A stretch of DNA of 64,000 nt from Kappaphycus alvarezii (GCA_002205965.3 NADL03000127.1:124001-188000), one strand, 5' to 3'; counted from the first letter of the stretch, positions 12,359-25,100 are shown. Translations and numbers: made by a program. Notes: generated from the letters alone by a model not told the origin.

Positions 12359-12876
12359 TGGGATAAAAATTGGTAGAGAGATCACCGAAGGAGTCGGGTA
12401 GCGCCGGCTCGTTATCCGCAGATACCGAAGTATGACTGGGCTCAACAGAGGGAACTCGGGGGAAAAGGAAGGGCGGTAGAGCCCATAATGGAGGGTAATA
12501 CGTCTTAGACGCACGACCAAGCGTTAAACGGTGGGAAAGACCGAAAACGGGAGGGACGAGAGCGAAACTATGCGTGAATGACGGTTAACCGTGGCCGGTT
12601 CACAGTTGAGGAATGGTTCACAGGTAAAAGTGCCTTACCTTTAGTGTTGGCAAGTGAGGTCGGCAACGGCCTGATATCCAGGCCGACCCCGGAATTTTGG
12701 GCCCCAGATAACTATCTACAGAACGCTCATAAATATCCACCTAATTACAGTTAGCTAAATTATACTGTCAACTATACTAGTTAGTGATCACCGGCAATCC
12801 GGACTACACCTAGCTAAATCCCAATCCCATAACCGACAAGGTCATTACACTCTGCTATCTCCACAATAATACTACA
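12359..12876 (-). repeat. 5' LTR of the Ty3/gypsy element
   Basis: About 518 bp, starting TGTAGTATT and ending TTTTATCCCA on the element's strand, with TG/CA termini. It is co-linear with 5008-5535. AATTGGTAGAGAGATCA and GGTCGGCAACGG blocks are shared by both LTRs. Confidence 0.85.
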
Positions 12877-13784
12877 ATAGGGTCCAATCACAGGCAGTTT
12901 AGTGCATTTCTCCGTTTCCGTAATAAACAAACTCGCGCGCCATGACGTCTGCCCATAGACGCCTTTAGGTGTTGTTTGGTAATCGGCGGCTTCCATCGGG
13001 GTGGAAGATTGGAGCTTCTGGCCATTATAAGGCGGGCGCGGGATCTTTGGTACCACAATGTAGTTCCCTATTTGCCTTTTTCTTTTGGGGAACAGATGGA
13101 GCCGAGTGATAATAGGGCGTTAAGCCGTCAAATATTGCGAGCAAAAGGTCCCTCACGGAGCGGTTCAAACCACGCTTTGCTAACTTAGACGCTTCCACAC
13201 GAGGTAGCAGATAACATAGTATTGCCGCCACCACGTGATCGACCCTGTAGTCACGCCACACAGCTACACTGTGCAGGCGGGTGAATTTTTGGAGTTCAGA
13301 CAATAGGTACTTGACTGTGCATATAACTCGTTGAGGTCCTGTTCCGAAATTTCTCGGAGCAGGGAACGGACGTCACTTTATAGAGCGAAGTAGACCAGTC
13401 GCAAATAGCGGAAGGAATCTCGGGGCGGCTTAAGCTTCCGCGGGACGTCTATAAAAGCGGCGTCCGCCCTCGAAAAAGCTGTTGTGAGATCCTCCAGGAT
13501 GTCTGAATACCATTCTACTTCGTCCTCACCTTCCTCTATGCAATCGTCTGACAAGTTGAACATTGGGACGTTGAAGTGAAAATTTTTTACGTTTGTAGAA
13601 GTGATGACAGTTTAGTTCAATATTTGGTCAAATTTCAACTGCTTTTGTTAATTAAGGTTCTCCCCCCTGTGCGGCGTTGTAGAGTGCACGGTCTAGTGTG
13701 AAGTGAACTGGACAGTAGGTCACGATTGAGAGCGTATTGCTTCAGAACGGAGATTGTATGGAGCATATTCGATGGTGGTGGCGC
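12877..13784 (-). other. Unassigned segment inside the Tigger-like element, right of the retroelement
   Basis: GC-richer than the host. It holds short minus-strand open stretches at 13378-13563 (61 residues, very acidic start, NLSDDCIEEGEDEVEW) and 13025-13303 (92 residues). With 4627-5007 it was continuous before the retroelement inserted. It may be the element's downstream region or a further decayed insertion. I recognise no family. Confidence 0.4.
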
Positions 13785-14640
13785 CTAATACCCTTCAACG
13801 CCTTCATCTTCACTTTTGTTGCCGATATTGCTAATAATCCCATCAATTAACATTTCATTGGCCGCAACTAGTGTATGATCGGCCTCGCCCTGTATATTGT
13901 TAAGCATACCACTGGATATTCGGGGGTTTGTATGAATGAGTCCATCCATGGCAAACAAAACACGCTCTTCTGCATCATGCGTGAAAATGACTCCCACGAG
14001 GTGATAATCTGATTCTAATATTGTGATTCGCCAACAATTGTCGATCAGCTTCTTATCCATATCATTCCAGTTTCTTTTCATCACGCGCATCGCAGAAAAA
14101 ATAATTACTTTTTAGATGGCCTTCAAATTTTGATCGATAAGGTTCAACGCACGCTTCAGTTGGAAATCATGATACCGAAGCTTCAATGCAGCTATGATTC
14201 CTGAGTTTAGCGGTTGCATCATCGATGTAATGTTGGGAGGTAGAAACTTGTCAGCAATATTTGGCATATTTGGTAAGTTCGTGTCACTACCATGGGCGCT
14301 GCAGTTGTCAATTAACAATATAATCTTCCGATCCGGCTTCCTCGCGATCTAGCCGGTAAATCACTGTAGCCAACCCATAAGCAAGTCACTAGTCATGCAT
14401 GCTTTTCTATTTCTGTGATAATTCATACCTAGCTCACGCCCACTCTTCTTTTTAAAAGCACGTGGATGCACCGCGTTTCCAATGAAAGTCAGCTCGAAAT
14501 GTTCGGATTCATCTACATTGCAGCAGAAAAAGATCTAAATTGTCTCGGTTTCCTTTTTTCTACCAGGAAGTGGGCATTGGGCAACAATCTTATCGAGTAG
14601 AATGCATTAATTTAACCCACACTCATCCGTATTGAATCTT
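13785..14640 (-). pseudogene. Tigger/Jerky-like DDE transposase, decayed
   Basis: Reading leftwards from 14640, one frame gives the family's motif series. TDECGL corresponds to the (M)DE-x-G-L motif with the first catalytic Asp. PGRKK is followed by IFFCCNVDESEHFEL, the LLCCNADGSEK-type strand. Then come HPRAFKKK, NRKACMTSDLLMGWL, LLIDNCSAHGSD with the second catalytic Asp, and FLPPNITSMMQPLNSGIIAA. The last normally reads QPLDxGII, so the third catalytic Asp is Asn here. NWNDMDKKLIDNCWR at about 14050 matches the C-terminal NCW(R/K) motif. Several in-frame stops (for example after GLN, after GWLQ and around 14115) show it is dead. The N-terminal DNA-binding half, expected at 14.7-15.3 kb, is too decayed to trace with confidence. 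Confidence 0.85.
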
Positions 14641-15557
14641 TCCTTCCTGCGATACGCAGACAGGGCCGATCTAAGAAAGGGGACCGCCTCCGCTACAGCT
14701 ATCAAGTCTGCTTCATCGTCGTCACCATATGGTCTGACAGAGCGAAGCTTCCATTGAAGGTAAAATTTAGACATCCATCACTCTGAAAAATTCAAGTTGC
14801 AGTGACTACTAGAATGAAGTCGAGCGTTAAGATTACTCTGTATGCGATATGTCCTTTGATTGATAATTGCATGCGACAGATTGATGCACTTATTGAACAT
14901 ATCACAATCACATTGTTAAATTGCTACCTCAAGAGCATGATTCTATCTTCTGGTCCTTTGGATGGTTTTATGAATGCCTTTACCGGCTGTAAAAGGCGCA
15001 GAAGGAGGTGTTGATTTCAGAGTATGGGTGATCGTGGTGCGGTTTGATCTTTTCGTAAGGACTAATTCTCCTGTGCCCATTTGGATAGTGCTTTTCTTGT
15101 CGATGGCTCATGTGCAATGCGTCTACGTCCCGTCTCTGCAGCGATATCTCGTTTCTGATGATGTTCGGGTGACACTTCTTTCGTGATAGTGTGTGGCGAA
15201 GCGTGAGGAAGCGAGGGAACAGTCTCGGTTGATCGAAGTTAGCGGCAGTCTTTTCTTCACCTTTTATTTGACCACATCTCAACGCCTTCGGAACGTTTTG
15301 AATTTTTGAAGAGATCCACTGAACATAACGTTCATCGTCACAGTTTTGTGCTTTTCAGCTCTCGACTAAAATTAGAGTTATCATACTTCGGAAAATATAA
15401 ATATCAAGATCCCATTGGAGAAGAAAAAAAAGGGTGGTTCAGAGTTGATACAATTAGCGTGAATTGCACTAGTGTCAAAAAAGTTTCAATTTGACAGGTG
15501 AGGAGCATAGCGGATCCAAAATTGGTGCAATTATTGCAATGGTGCAATTATCGTGGG

Positions 15558-15580
15558 GTATAAATACAGAGATACTACTG
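15558..15580 (-). repeat. Right terminal inverted repeat of the Tigger-like element
   Basis: On the minus strand it begins CAGTAGTATCTCTG, matching the left end with several transitions. GTGCAATTATTGCAATGG motifs lie just inside, echoing the TGCAATT motifs inside the left end. Copy-B-like host sequence resumes shortly after. Confidence 0.5.
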
Positions 15581-18500
15581 TTCTAGGCAACATAAAGTAA
15601 ATAAAATAAACGTAAACTATACATATTGATTTTTTTTTCAAATTTTTATCCACGTAAATTGATAATATACCATCTTAAATGAATTGTATCAAATCAAAAT
15701 AAAAAAGCTGCTTTTTAGCTACTAAAATTGATTTTTTTTCGTCCCTACCAGATTTATGAAATTCACGAAATAAAAAAATGCCAAGGAAAATAAGGTAATA
15801 TTTTCTTGCAACTGTATAATTTCTAAAGAAAACTTGCTCTTTACTTTTTTAGACTGATTTTTTCATTCTAAACTGACTTTCGTTGAAGAATGATTTTTGA
15901 AATGTATACGTAGAAAATCTTATTTATGAAAAAAATCAAGAAAAGGGGCTCTTGGTGAGAACTAGTTGGTGAGAATTAGTCCCAGAACTCCACATCTGAC
16001 GGAATGTCCCTTTTTTATTGAACAGTACCATATCTTTATCTATTGAGACCCCTTTCACTTGCTGTAGAAAAAAATTTCAATATATCGAGAAACATTTGTG
16101 GGTAGAAAAATATTTTAATAAGAGTATTAGACCTTTTTCACTTCACTTTTTCTGTTAGTTGGCTGAATGAAATGTATTTCGCATAAAGATAGAAAAAGAA
16201 TACACCTTTGCACTTTAAAATCCTATTATACTTGTCAAGAATGCATTTCGCGACCTTTTTACTGTTCAGTGATACCCAAAAACACATTTGACTTGCGAAA
16301 AATGCCTGAAGATGATGTGAATTTCGATAACAGCTAAATTTAATATTTTATTAATAAAATACCTGTCATTAAGGGTAGATATCGGCAGTCCATTAATATT
16401 CTTCTACTCTGAGATAGTAAGTTAGGGCATGATTATATGTTCGGTTTGTTCCATTTCTAAGACTCCAATCTGTATATTGCTTTTTGTTCGTAAACAAATA
16501 CATTATAAGAAACTGCCGACTAAAGAAAATTATTTAATTCTTTTTAGGCCTCATCTGGATCTTACACGGCCTTCCGATGAAAACATGTTTTCTGAACAAC
16601 AGATGATATGTACTTCTTCTACATTTTCGAAGATAATTATAATTGATGATAGAGTGTGTGACATAATAGATGCTCTAATAGTTATAAAACATGAGAGATT
16701 GAATACTTCCTACAAGATGTGCTTCGAAACGCATTTCATATTTTGATTAACAACTATTGTCCTTAAATTTTTAATCACTTAGTCTTGTTATAAGAAATAT
16801 GTTGTTTTCGCAATAATTCAGCCAAATTTCTTATATATTTTCTGTCTTAGGCAACTATTCTGCTTTATTTTATGAAGTTTAATTTTGAAGTACCTAAAAT
16901 CTGAACAAATTGAAATATGCCCTTACTGAACCGAAAAAGCTAGCAACTTCTCAAAGGTTCCTGATTCTAAAAGTTGTAAAATATTCTATTGCTCCAGCTT
17001 CTATTTCTAAAGGCTAAATTGTATCATTTAACGTTTTTAAGAATCGAAAATTGATAAACAATGCAGCGAATTGGGTAATTTTAATGAAATAAAAAATATT
17101 TATCTCGCTAATACAATAAAGCTTTCGTAATCCCAACTAAGTGTTTAATTGTACGAGAAACATACCAAAAATGACACATTTTAGAGCATAGTCTTTTTAG
17201 CGATTAGCACCTTTCAGGATGAAAAACTGTTCGAATGTATTACATTAAAAAATTAGTTGAATCATAATAATTTGACAGTTGGCTCTATTGACAACGCTTT
17301 GAGCTATTCTATTTCTCCTTAATGTTATAATGAGAAATATGTCCCTTTTATTGAGGACTTTTCATGTACAAGCTTATCTTCGAACAGTAATATTTAAGCT
17401 AAATTATCATCAACACATTGCAACAGTGTGATATAAATGTTACAATCAATGATGATGATATTTAGGGTATCCGTTTGAGAGCATTAAGAAACAGAAAGTA
17501 ATTGTTTCTCCAGTTCAAAAGGCTTTAGTGTTTCAATATGCCTTTTTCAACATGTAAAGAAATACTAAATCGTTGGATCTTTGCTATTGTATTTTGTTGA
17601 TTACTGTTCCGCGTTAGCTATTTTACCTAGGATATTCACAACACATACAAAGATTATTACTTTAGTAGATTTCAGTCACATTTATTTGTGACTGTAGCAT
17701 CAAAACGTACCATTGTGGAATCTTTTGTACTTAAAAATCGAAAAAAAACGTTGTAACAGTCATTCACTTAATTATTTCGACCAGATACCAAAACATATAG
17801 ATTTTCCAAGCTTTTTAAATTTTATAAACCAACAAATTCACACCCTTAATGTTCGTTTGTGATAATTCCAGACATTCTGCAAGAATGAAGTATTATTATG
17901 TATAGTAACCTTTAGGCAGAATCTAATTCGTAAAAAGTTTCTAAATGCTCTATTGATAAGATAAAAGAGACATAAACTTTCATAATTCTTAGCTCTCCGT
18001 TCATTTTTTCCAAATGCATCATCTTAATACATGTAGGTGATTTCTAGATAAATTGTATTAAAAACACATACATGTCTCTTCCGTGTTAATAAGTCCAAAA
18101 ATGCTCGGAAAAAATCTTGAATTCAAGCTCTCAAGAATCTAATGCTACAATGAAATTGCATTAAACCAACCATAATGTTTTTCCGGAACTTTCGTCAGCT
18201 TCAAAACAATCACACATAATCTTCTAGTAATAGAACAACAACAGTCAACAAAAATTCGACAAAAGGGAGAAGTTTTCGAACCTTCCACTTAATTTCGGAA
18301 ACTAGCTCATACCCGTTGAAAATTATCCATTCTAATCAGTTTGAAAAATTTTCATAACGTTAAAGGTTTTATTTTTTGTTTAAAATACTTACTATTTTCA
18401 AAAAGATATACTGTATATCCACAATTTTCCAATCAGGAGGAAAATTTAGAAACTTGTATACAGCTTAGCTTTACTAGGCCTAATCTCCTTCTTTCTAATG

Positions 18501-21500
18501 ATAGACATTATGGGTAAATAAGATAATAACTCATGAGTCCATTCATATTAAGCCTTTCTCTTTCCCTTGAGTAAAGTCAAGCCAAAACAGACCACTTAAA
18601 ATTGAAAGTAAGCGGTTCGAAAAAATAAAGTTTAATTTTCTCAAAAAATAAGATGAGGGAATAGAAGTACCGGTTGAGTAAAATTAAATCATATTTTGAT
18701 AGCCTTGAATACTTTGGATGTAATCTCCCATAAAATCCTGTAACTTAGATATTTCATGTCTTTTGCTGAGTTTCTGCTTCCCCTAAAGTTCATCTATCGG
18801 AAATAAAATTGATTTCGGATCTTGTGCAGGTCAATTTCACTGTCTTTAACAGTCAAACAACAATTTTAATCGAGAGAGCAAAGATCTTTCAGGGACTGGC
18901 ATTAATCCATGAAATCATTGTGAAATCAATAGCTTATAGGTGTCTGTTTCGTAGTTTTGTCCGGATGAAAATCCGGTGCATGCAAATTTATGTTATAATT
19001 TTGTAAAATTAAACACAAATAGTCCAATAAGTAGCTTTTAACCCTGCTTTGAATTTTGTTCGCCAAAAATCCCAGGAGAAACGGAAAAAGATTTTTTATC
19101 GATAAAATACGTCATCAACCAGACTTTAGTTCACTATTGGATCTGATGTACCTGAAAATCGCGTCATAGGTTAGGCACTATACGCATTTATAGTATTAAT
19201 CGAGTAGATATTAGAGATAAAACTGTGCTATATTTTGCACTGATTATATTTTTAGGTTAATACGTTTAGCTTATCTATTGAGACTAGTTCTAAGGGTATA
19301 GATTAGGGTTTCCGTAAATTTTCTACTATTGCAAAGAGTTAGATGGCTGCGTTTCCGCAAAAGATACAAAACAGTTTATCCATTGCAAAAATGAAATTTT
19401 AAATCAAATTATTTGCAATGATGGGCAAATGTGGTACAATTTGATTGTAGTTACGCCATATTGGAATATTTATTGAATTTATTGAAACTCTCTGCTGCAT
19501 GCACTGGCTTAACGAATAATAATTTGATTTAGTAAATTATCTTTTTCTGTTTTAAAACATATCCAAACACGCTCTCCCCGCCTTTTTATCCACTCATAAA
19601 ACAAGCAGTGATTTGATGAGTGTAATTAAGTTGTTTTGTATTACTAGAAGATTCTATTACCACAGAAATATCTTATTTTGACTAAAGCTCAGATCCCACT
19701 CCCCTAATATGGTAATTTGTAAATTTTAATAGTATTTTTTGCTGAAAAATGCCAAGGGGCATGAAGCTGAAACCGAAGAATGTCTGAATAGGAATTCTGA
19801 CGTCCATGCTCTTAATTTTATACTGAGTTGCGAACATTCTGTGAAAAACGGAAGTCCAAAATATTATATAGGTTGTCACTGCAGTCTTAGAATTAAACTT
19901 GCAACTGAATATTTTTACCAGGTTCTACTCTCTAATACTCTTGAAAAACTTGAACAGACAATTATACTCTCAATCTGTATACCCGATTTGAAATTTTATA
20001 TTCCAAAACAAATAAATGAAGCGAAAATATTTCTAAACAATTTTCGAATGCTCTTTATATGGTGCTTAAAGGTTTTATGGTAACGTATTTACTATAAAAT
20101 AAATCATATGTAACTATCAAATGACTTGAAATGACTTATTTCACTCACATTATTGCATTATATTTTAGATCTTCAATTGTTTTGAGAGACCTTAGATGGT
20201 ATAAAAATGACTAGCAGAACAAGAAATGCACCTAATAAATCTCCTTCTGAAACAGCTTTACTGTTCGAGATTCATGTGTCAGACAATAATTATAGGGAAT
20301 TGATATCATGTATGACCGAAATCCCATTCAATGAGCATATTTTGGACAAAAACTTTTGACCTGGTCGCATGAAGATAACACCCTTCTCTGTATAATAACC
20401 AAAAATGATGAAATATTGGAAATAATGAACGAAAAATTGGAGTAAATGATCAGTCATTTCGTTTTTTTCAACTATTAAGATTTCTTATAACTACAAAAGA
20501 GATGTTTAAGTTGCTTGCAGTTACTCTGTGAATATAACCACAACTTTCTCTCCCCATTCCCCCTTAATTATGTCCTCAAAACAAGAACAGTACCGTTGGA
20601 AATTCTAGCATCACGTAACACTCTGGCAGCAGATTCTGGAGAAAATGCAATCACTAAGGAAGGCCGAAGAGCCAATAAAAATATTCAATAAATCTAAAAA
20701 CAAATATGCTAAAGACAGCAGAAGAATAAAATTTTCAACTTTAGTGAAAACTCTTTTGATAATTACCATATAAATCGATGAAAGGCAGATATAACGCAAA
20801 CTTAACCAAACTTTTTGTGGTCCTTTTTAAATCTCACGAGATACAAACTACGTTAAACACCTTTTGAAGTTATCACAAGTAAATATTGATAGAGAAACAC
20901 AAAATGTTTACCTTGCCGCCCATTTGAAGCCATTATCTGAAAGAGACTTCAACAGACAATTTGGACCTCCGCCACCTGTTTAATTTCATATAGAAATGTG
21001 TAGTACAAATATGATGATTCCACTCTCGCTCAAATCTCCTATTGTGCGCCTAGCACCAAGCATGGAGTTCCGTTGATATCATAATGGCTTTTGTGATACA
21101 ATATTTCGTAGGATTATCTGCGGGCAATGCAGAATGGAATAGAATTGTGAATGTTTTTTGCGATGGAGTATTTCGACAAATAATACTGAATGGAAGTGTT
21201 TCAGATGTACAGATTTCTTAATTACAGATTTTGAACGTCGTTTTATCCTCTCAATAAGCTCTGCAATCGTCTACTGCAGACGAACTGCATCGCGCACTCA
21301 GATTGTTTATCTTGGAGATAGTACCGAGAAATTTGGCATTAAATTTATCCTTTTCTGATGTGAGGCATATTCTGGAGATTTAATTCTTTCGATCAGCAGA
21401 ATTGAGCAATAACTGCTGATTATTGAATAATTCTTTATCGTTACTGCAAAATGGTGCCCAACTATTCAGGTTTTTTGCGTCTATTGTGTAAGGGAATTAA

Positions 21501-23200
21501 AATAAAGTCTTGTTTCTAAAAATATTTTGCATCGAAAGCCATCTCGCCAAGATCTAAACCCAGTCCCTCAAACATAACTCATATGCAAAAAAAACTATTC
21601 TCATTGCCTGTCCCACAAGACCTGCTGCGTCTTCCATTTCATTAGAAAACGAATTTTGCTCCCGTAGTTTCTCCCTCCCCATTCTAAATTGTTCTTAGTA
21701 CCAAAATTTGTCATCCCGGTCCCCCACCGAGCTACCTGGAACTACTTAGTTTGGACGTAAATTTCTACTGATTGCAAGTTTTGTTTCGTTCTTTTATCTA
21801 CGGACTCATGAAACTTTGCATTACCCCCCTTTTTGACTGCAGCCTTTTTTTATTCAAAAATGGTCGATACTCTATCGAAAACAACCTCTCGAACTTCAAA
21901 GTTATTTATTTTTCCTATTCCTTCGCGCCACAGAGTTTCACTACTTTACTGCTTTCTTGCTGAACTGCTTACGAAGCTCAATTAATATTTACTCAGAAGA
22001 ATCCAAGGTGCGTTCAAATCAGCTTTCATCCTCACTCCAAATATGATATGTAAATTCTACGACATGTACATTTCAAGAACTATCACTGATTTTCTGCAAG
22101 TAGTATTTCCTATTAAATTTCCGGGAAAATTTAGGTGGTAAATGAATTGTGCCTCGGATTATCTCTTCATCTGCTTTCAAGAACAATATCATTTCAGTCA
22201 TTGCGACATTCAGAGAGCTTTATGGTCCTTTCAAGAGACTAGTAGTGACCCCCAAGTCCTTTTTAATTTATTTTTATTATTTGATATGACACAAAACGCT
22301 TCAAGTCACAGGTGATAAGTTCTTCTGCTTGTAAGCTTTCGACTTCCATAAGGAAAAAAAGCGAGGAGATAGGAGCTTTCTAGGCTCCATTAAGTCTTTA
22401 CTTTTGTATTCTGCTATCTAAAACTATACTATTTCAGAGAGCTTCAATAGCTTAGCTGCAGCATGTAAAACGAGAACAGTAAGGAACATTTGAGTATTCC
22501 GGCTTGATGAAATAGTCTCTATTTCAGCTTTCACAGTCTTTTTTTCAAATACCTCTTCACTTCTAGAGTACTATCCCGTAATACCGGCAGCAACATATGA
22601 TACCTCATAAATCACTAATTTTCATACTTCCCTGGATTATTTCGAAGTGGAAATTGTTTTGAGTTATTAAAAATCTTTTATATTACGTGTAAGAACACTC
22701 GAATGACTATCACAAACAGCAAGAAGTTCCACAGTAACTGTTTTATAACCCCTTTCCTACGGGAATCAAAAGAAGATGTCTTATGTCTTCAGCCAACTAA
22801 GTGAGGCCCCGTATGAGCTCAAGTTTTGAGGATGATCTTTCCTCACTGCGATCGTGACCGGATTGCTTGTACATGTGCAGTTAACGGTCTAAATATATTA
22901 AAATTCCTTCTATCAGGCACCTGTATAAGATACTTTTTATATCTGATGTTTTGATTTTCACTTTTAATGAAATTGTTACGTCACTATCGCGATTAATTCT
23001 ATTAATGGGTGCAATCAGCGCATCTCTCGAAAAGTGAGGGGATAAATGAGCACTATTTTTATTTGGAAAGCAGTGTTCAAATAGACATTCTCAAAGTTTG
23101 CCAAGTCCTATGATCAACTTGATTGTTTTAAATCTCTTTTGGGGCATTTCAGAAATGACTTAATTGTGTTACGTTCATTGGTATGTAAAGCTCATCAATT
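15581..23200. other. Non-coding host DNA, copy A
   Basis: AT-rich and co-linear with 55990-64000. The small open frames here (for example 16429-16746, 18809-19006, 19739-20083, 21772-21963) are not preserved as frames in copy B, so I do not call genes. At 20580-20830 lies the counterpart of the possible transposase scrap at 60874-61221, with more stops. Confidence 0.6.
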
Positions 23201-24299
23201 TTACATTATTTGGCGCGATTTTTGTTAATTTGCTTAACTACCGTTATAAACTTTGTCATGAGTGACCCAAGGTTAGTATTGGTAGAATAAAATGAATCAA
23301 AAGTACCCTAAAAGAAATCAAATGACAAGCAATTCAAAAGATAAAACGTACATCAAGCCCATTTTTATTCCACCATTATAATGAAAGAATGCCTATTACC
23401 TGCTCAAGGATTCGGTTTCTGCTCAAGGATCCAGTTTAATATTATAAATATGTTCAAACTCAATTTTGGACTCCACTAGAAGTTTCTTTCACCGCGTACG
23501 TGGGCTTTTTCTAATTTTTTAAAAATTATATTGTTTTCAATTGATGAGCAATCGAATGCAAACTATAAAAGGAATTAATTTCAGATGATCATCGATAGAA
23601 TTCGTTAGTTGAACGTAATTATCATTTTTCACTTTGAAATCGCACAGAAATACAATCAAATAAAAAACGCTCCACAGGAGCCAATCAAGTTCACTGCAAA
23701 TCAACATTTCGAATTTCTTGCTGCATTAAAATAAATCTCAAATCTCAATTATCGAAAGTCTCGATTTTTTGTAAAAATGGTATGACATCCTTCAATCTTA
23801 AATCAAATAATGCTGAATTAACTCTGATATGTTTAGTTGTGGCAAAAAAAAAATCAAAGCAAATATAAAAATATTTGGTTACTTTATTTATTTGTTCTTT
23901 TCGGCGTCTTTCCCCGTAGATCAGAGTATGCACTTTTGTAACCTTGTATTTGAAGTCAATTCAGGTTCAGTAGCTATCCAAAGAAGCATGTATTTTTGGT
24001 TGACACATATGGCTATTGCAATTTCAAATATAAGGTTTAATTACGGTATCTTCTCAACAATCTGATATCGAAAGGGAAAACCACCTTCTGGCTGCCCAAT
24101 TACGCACATTTTTCTCCCCTCACACCGAGTTCACATATTTTTGGAAGCTACACTGACCCTACTGAACCCTGACTCGCTGATAAGCAGACGGTAGAGCAAA
24201 TCTTGTTATAAGTTCGGTTGATGAAATACCACTCCAAGATCTTTTCTTAAGATGAACTTTTTTATTAAGGTTACTTTGTAGAGGCAAGGCACAAATTCT
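23200..24299. other. Non-coding host DNA
   Basis: AT-rich, with no gene or repeat recognised. It probably continues the segmental duplication beyond what copy B shows in this window. Confidence 0.4.
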
Positions 24300-25100
24300 A
24301 CTGTAATTTTCCTTGCCGACATGCTTGGCTTCGTATAAAAGCAGTAGGATCTACTCTATTTCATGTGCGGTCTGTATATTACAGACGTAGGTCTTCTCTC
24401 ACTATTGATCGGTGTAGTTTTGTCTCTCCATACTCCCGCAGACTTCCACTGACATACACACCTGCACGGATATGTCACACACAATGGTTGTCCTTTGCCT
24501 ATGGAAAACAACATTCTGCTCCCTAAAAGCGCTATCTTTCCTGCCTTTGATGTAACTTAAATATACTTTTCGTACTATTCTCGACACCATTAGACGTCAG
24601 GCAACAACCTGGAAAGGATGCATGGGTGTGTTGCACCGCTAAAACTATCTTTGGTTTATTCTATACCGCAAACTTACAAGCCCGATATTTTAACTCACGT
24701 TATTTTTGGGAGCAGGTCTTTTCCGCTGACTCCCACAAGATTCTAGCCTAGTGGTGCACACTGGACCTCTTCATAGACCATGCTTTATTCATATCTACCG
24801 CACAGGGACTACATGTAACCGTTGGAAGTCGTCACTCTATGTTCTACCGCAAAAAGGCAGCTTGAGGCCTCTCGGCCCTGACTCAGGCGGAACTGAGGAA
24901 ATGAAGCGCTATGAAAACCTGTATCGTGCTGAAAGTAATGATTTTGTAATTATGACCATCGATATCTATGGACAAATCGGATCAACCGTACTTCAGGCTT
25001 AGTGCCATTAGAAATTTACAGCAGATAGTCGAAAGAAGCACCCCTCCTCTGAGTTAGGGAATCAAATCAACACTGATGTCTCTTTTTTTTCTACACTACA
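24300..25100 (+). mobile_element. Old, AT-drifted fragment of the GC-rich non-LTR family (C-terminal part)
   Basis: Three-frame reading aligns with the C-terminal part of the two non-LTR copies at 30-39 kb. MSHTMVVLCL (about 24.47 kb) matches their VWRTMVDVCL. LYRKLTSPIF (about 24.66 kb) matches LYRHLTNPAI. DLFIDHALFISTAQGLHVTV (about 24.77-24.83 kb) matches DLVIDDPLFAPSPQGIDVTI. NDFVIMTIDIYGQIGS (about 24.94-24.98 kb) matches GIELRPLAIDVCGQIDI. Frames change several times and stops occur throughout. It is far more AT-rich than the other copies, so it probably inserted much earlier. The 83-residue open frame at 24751-25002 is a piece of it, not a gene. Confidence 0.65.

Larger units (their letters stand above)
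5008..12876 (-). mobile_element. Ty3/gypsy LTR retrotransposon, chromovirus type, old and broken
   Basis: A complete-length fossil of about 7.9 kb on the minus strand. LTRs lie at both ends and gag, protease, reverse transcriptase, RNase H, integrase and a C-terminal chromodomain appear in the usual order from 12.3 kb down to 5.8 kb. It is clearly broken, with many interruptions across gag and pol. The two LTRs differ at roughly one base in eight by eye, so the insertion is old. It lies inside the Tigger-like element and so is younger than that insertion. A clean target-site duplication was not found; ATAGG occurs near both flanks but is not perfectly placed. Confidence 0.88.
4604..15580 (-). 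mobile_element. Pogo/Tigger-like (Tc1/mariner superfamily) DNA transposon, with a Ty3/gypsy element nested in it
   Basis: The ends form a weak inverted repeat starting CAGTRGTRTCT (4604 inwards; 15580 inwards on the other strand; about 14 of 21 positions match), and both have AT-rich subterminal copies of GTGCAATT. TA flanks the left end (4602-4603), as expected for this superfamily; the right flank reads TT, probably mutated. A decayed DDE transposase lies on the minus strand at 13785-14640. Leaving out the retroelement at 5008-12876, about 3.1 kb remains, a usual length for this family. Co-linear copy B lacks the whole block, which independently supports the boundaries to within a few hundred bases. 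Confidence 0.7.
1..23200 (+). repeat. Segmental duplication, copy A (interrupted)
   Basis: Host sequence here is co-linear with 52250-64000. Anchors seen by eye, A against B: gene starts 33/52308; gene ends 1979/54261; 3170/55470; 4150/55715; 15740/56140; 17870/58230; 19570/59930; 21290/61630; 22180/62545; 23010/63810. Co-linearity jumps cleanly over 4604-15580, which is a transposon nest missing from copy B. Without the nest copy A is about 12.2 kb, close to the 11.75 kb of copy B. The left end runs off the window. The right end lies somewhere after about 23200 because copy B runs off the window there. Flank identity looks like about 75-83 percent with many indels; the gene is clearly more similar than that. 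Confidence 0.85.

Noticed and set aside
16429-16746. 105-codon open frame in copy A, partly echoed at 56944-57189 in copy B
   Set aside because: The frame is not kept between copies, and peptide similarity is no better than expected from DNA similarity.
19739-20083. 114-codon open frame in copy A
   Set aside because: The co-linear region of copy B (about 60070-60420) does not keep it open.
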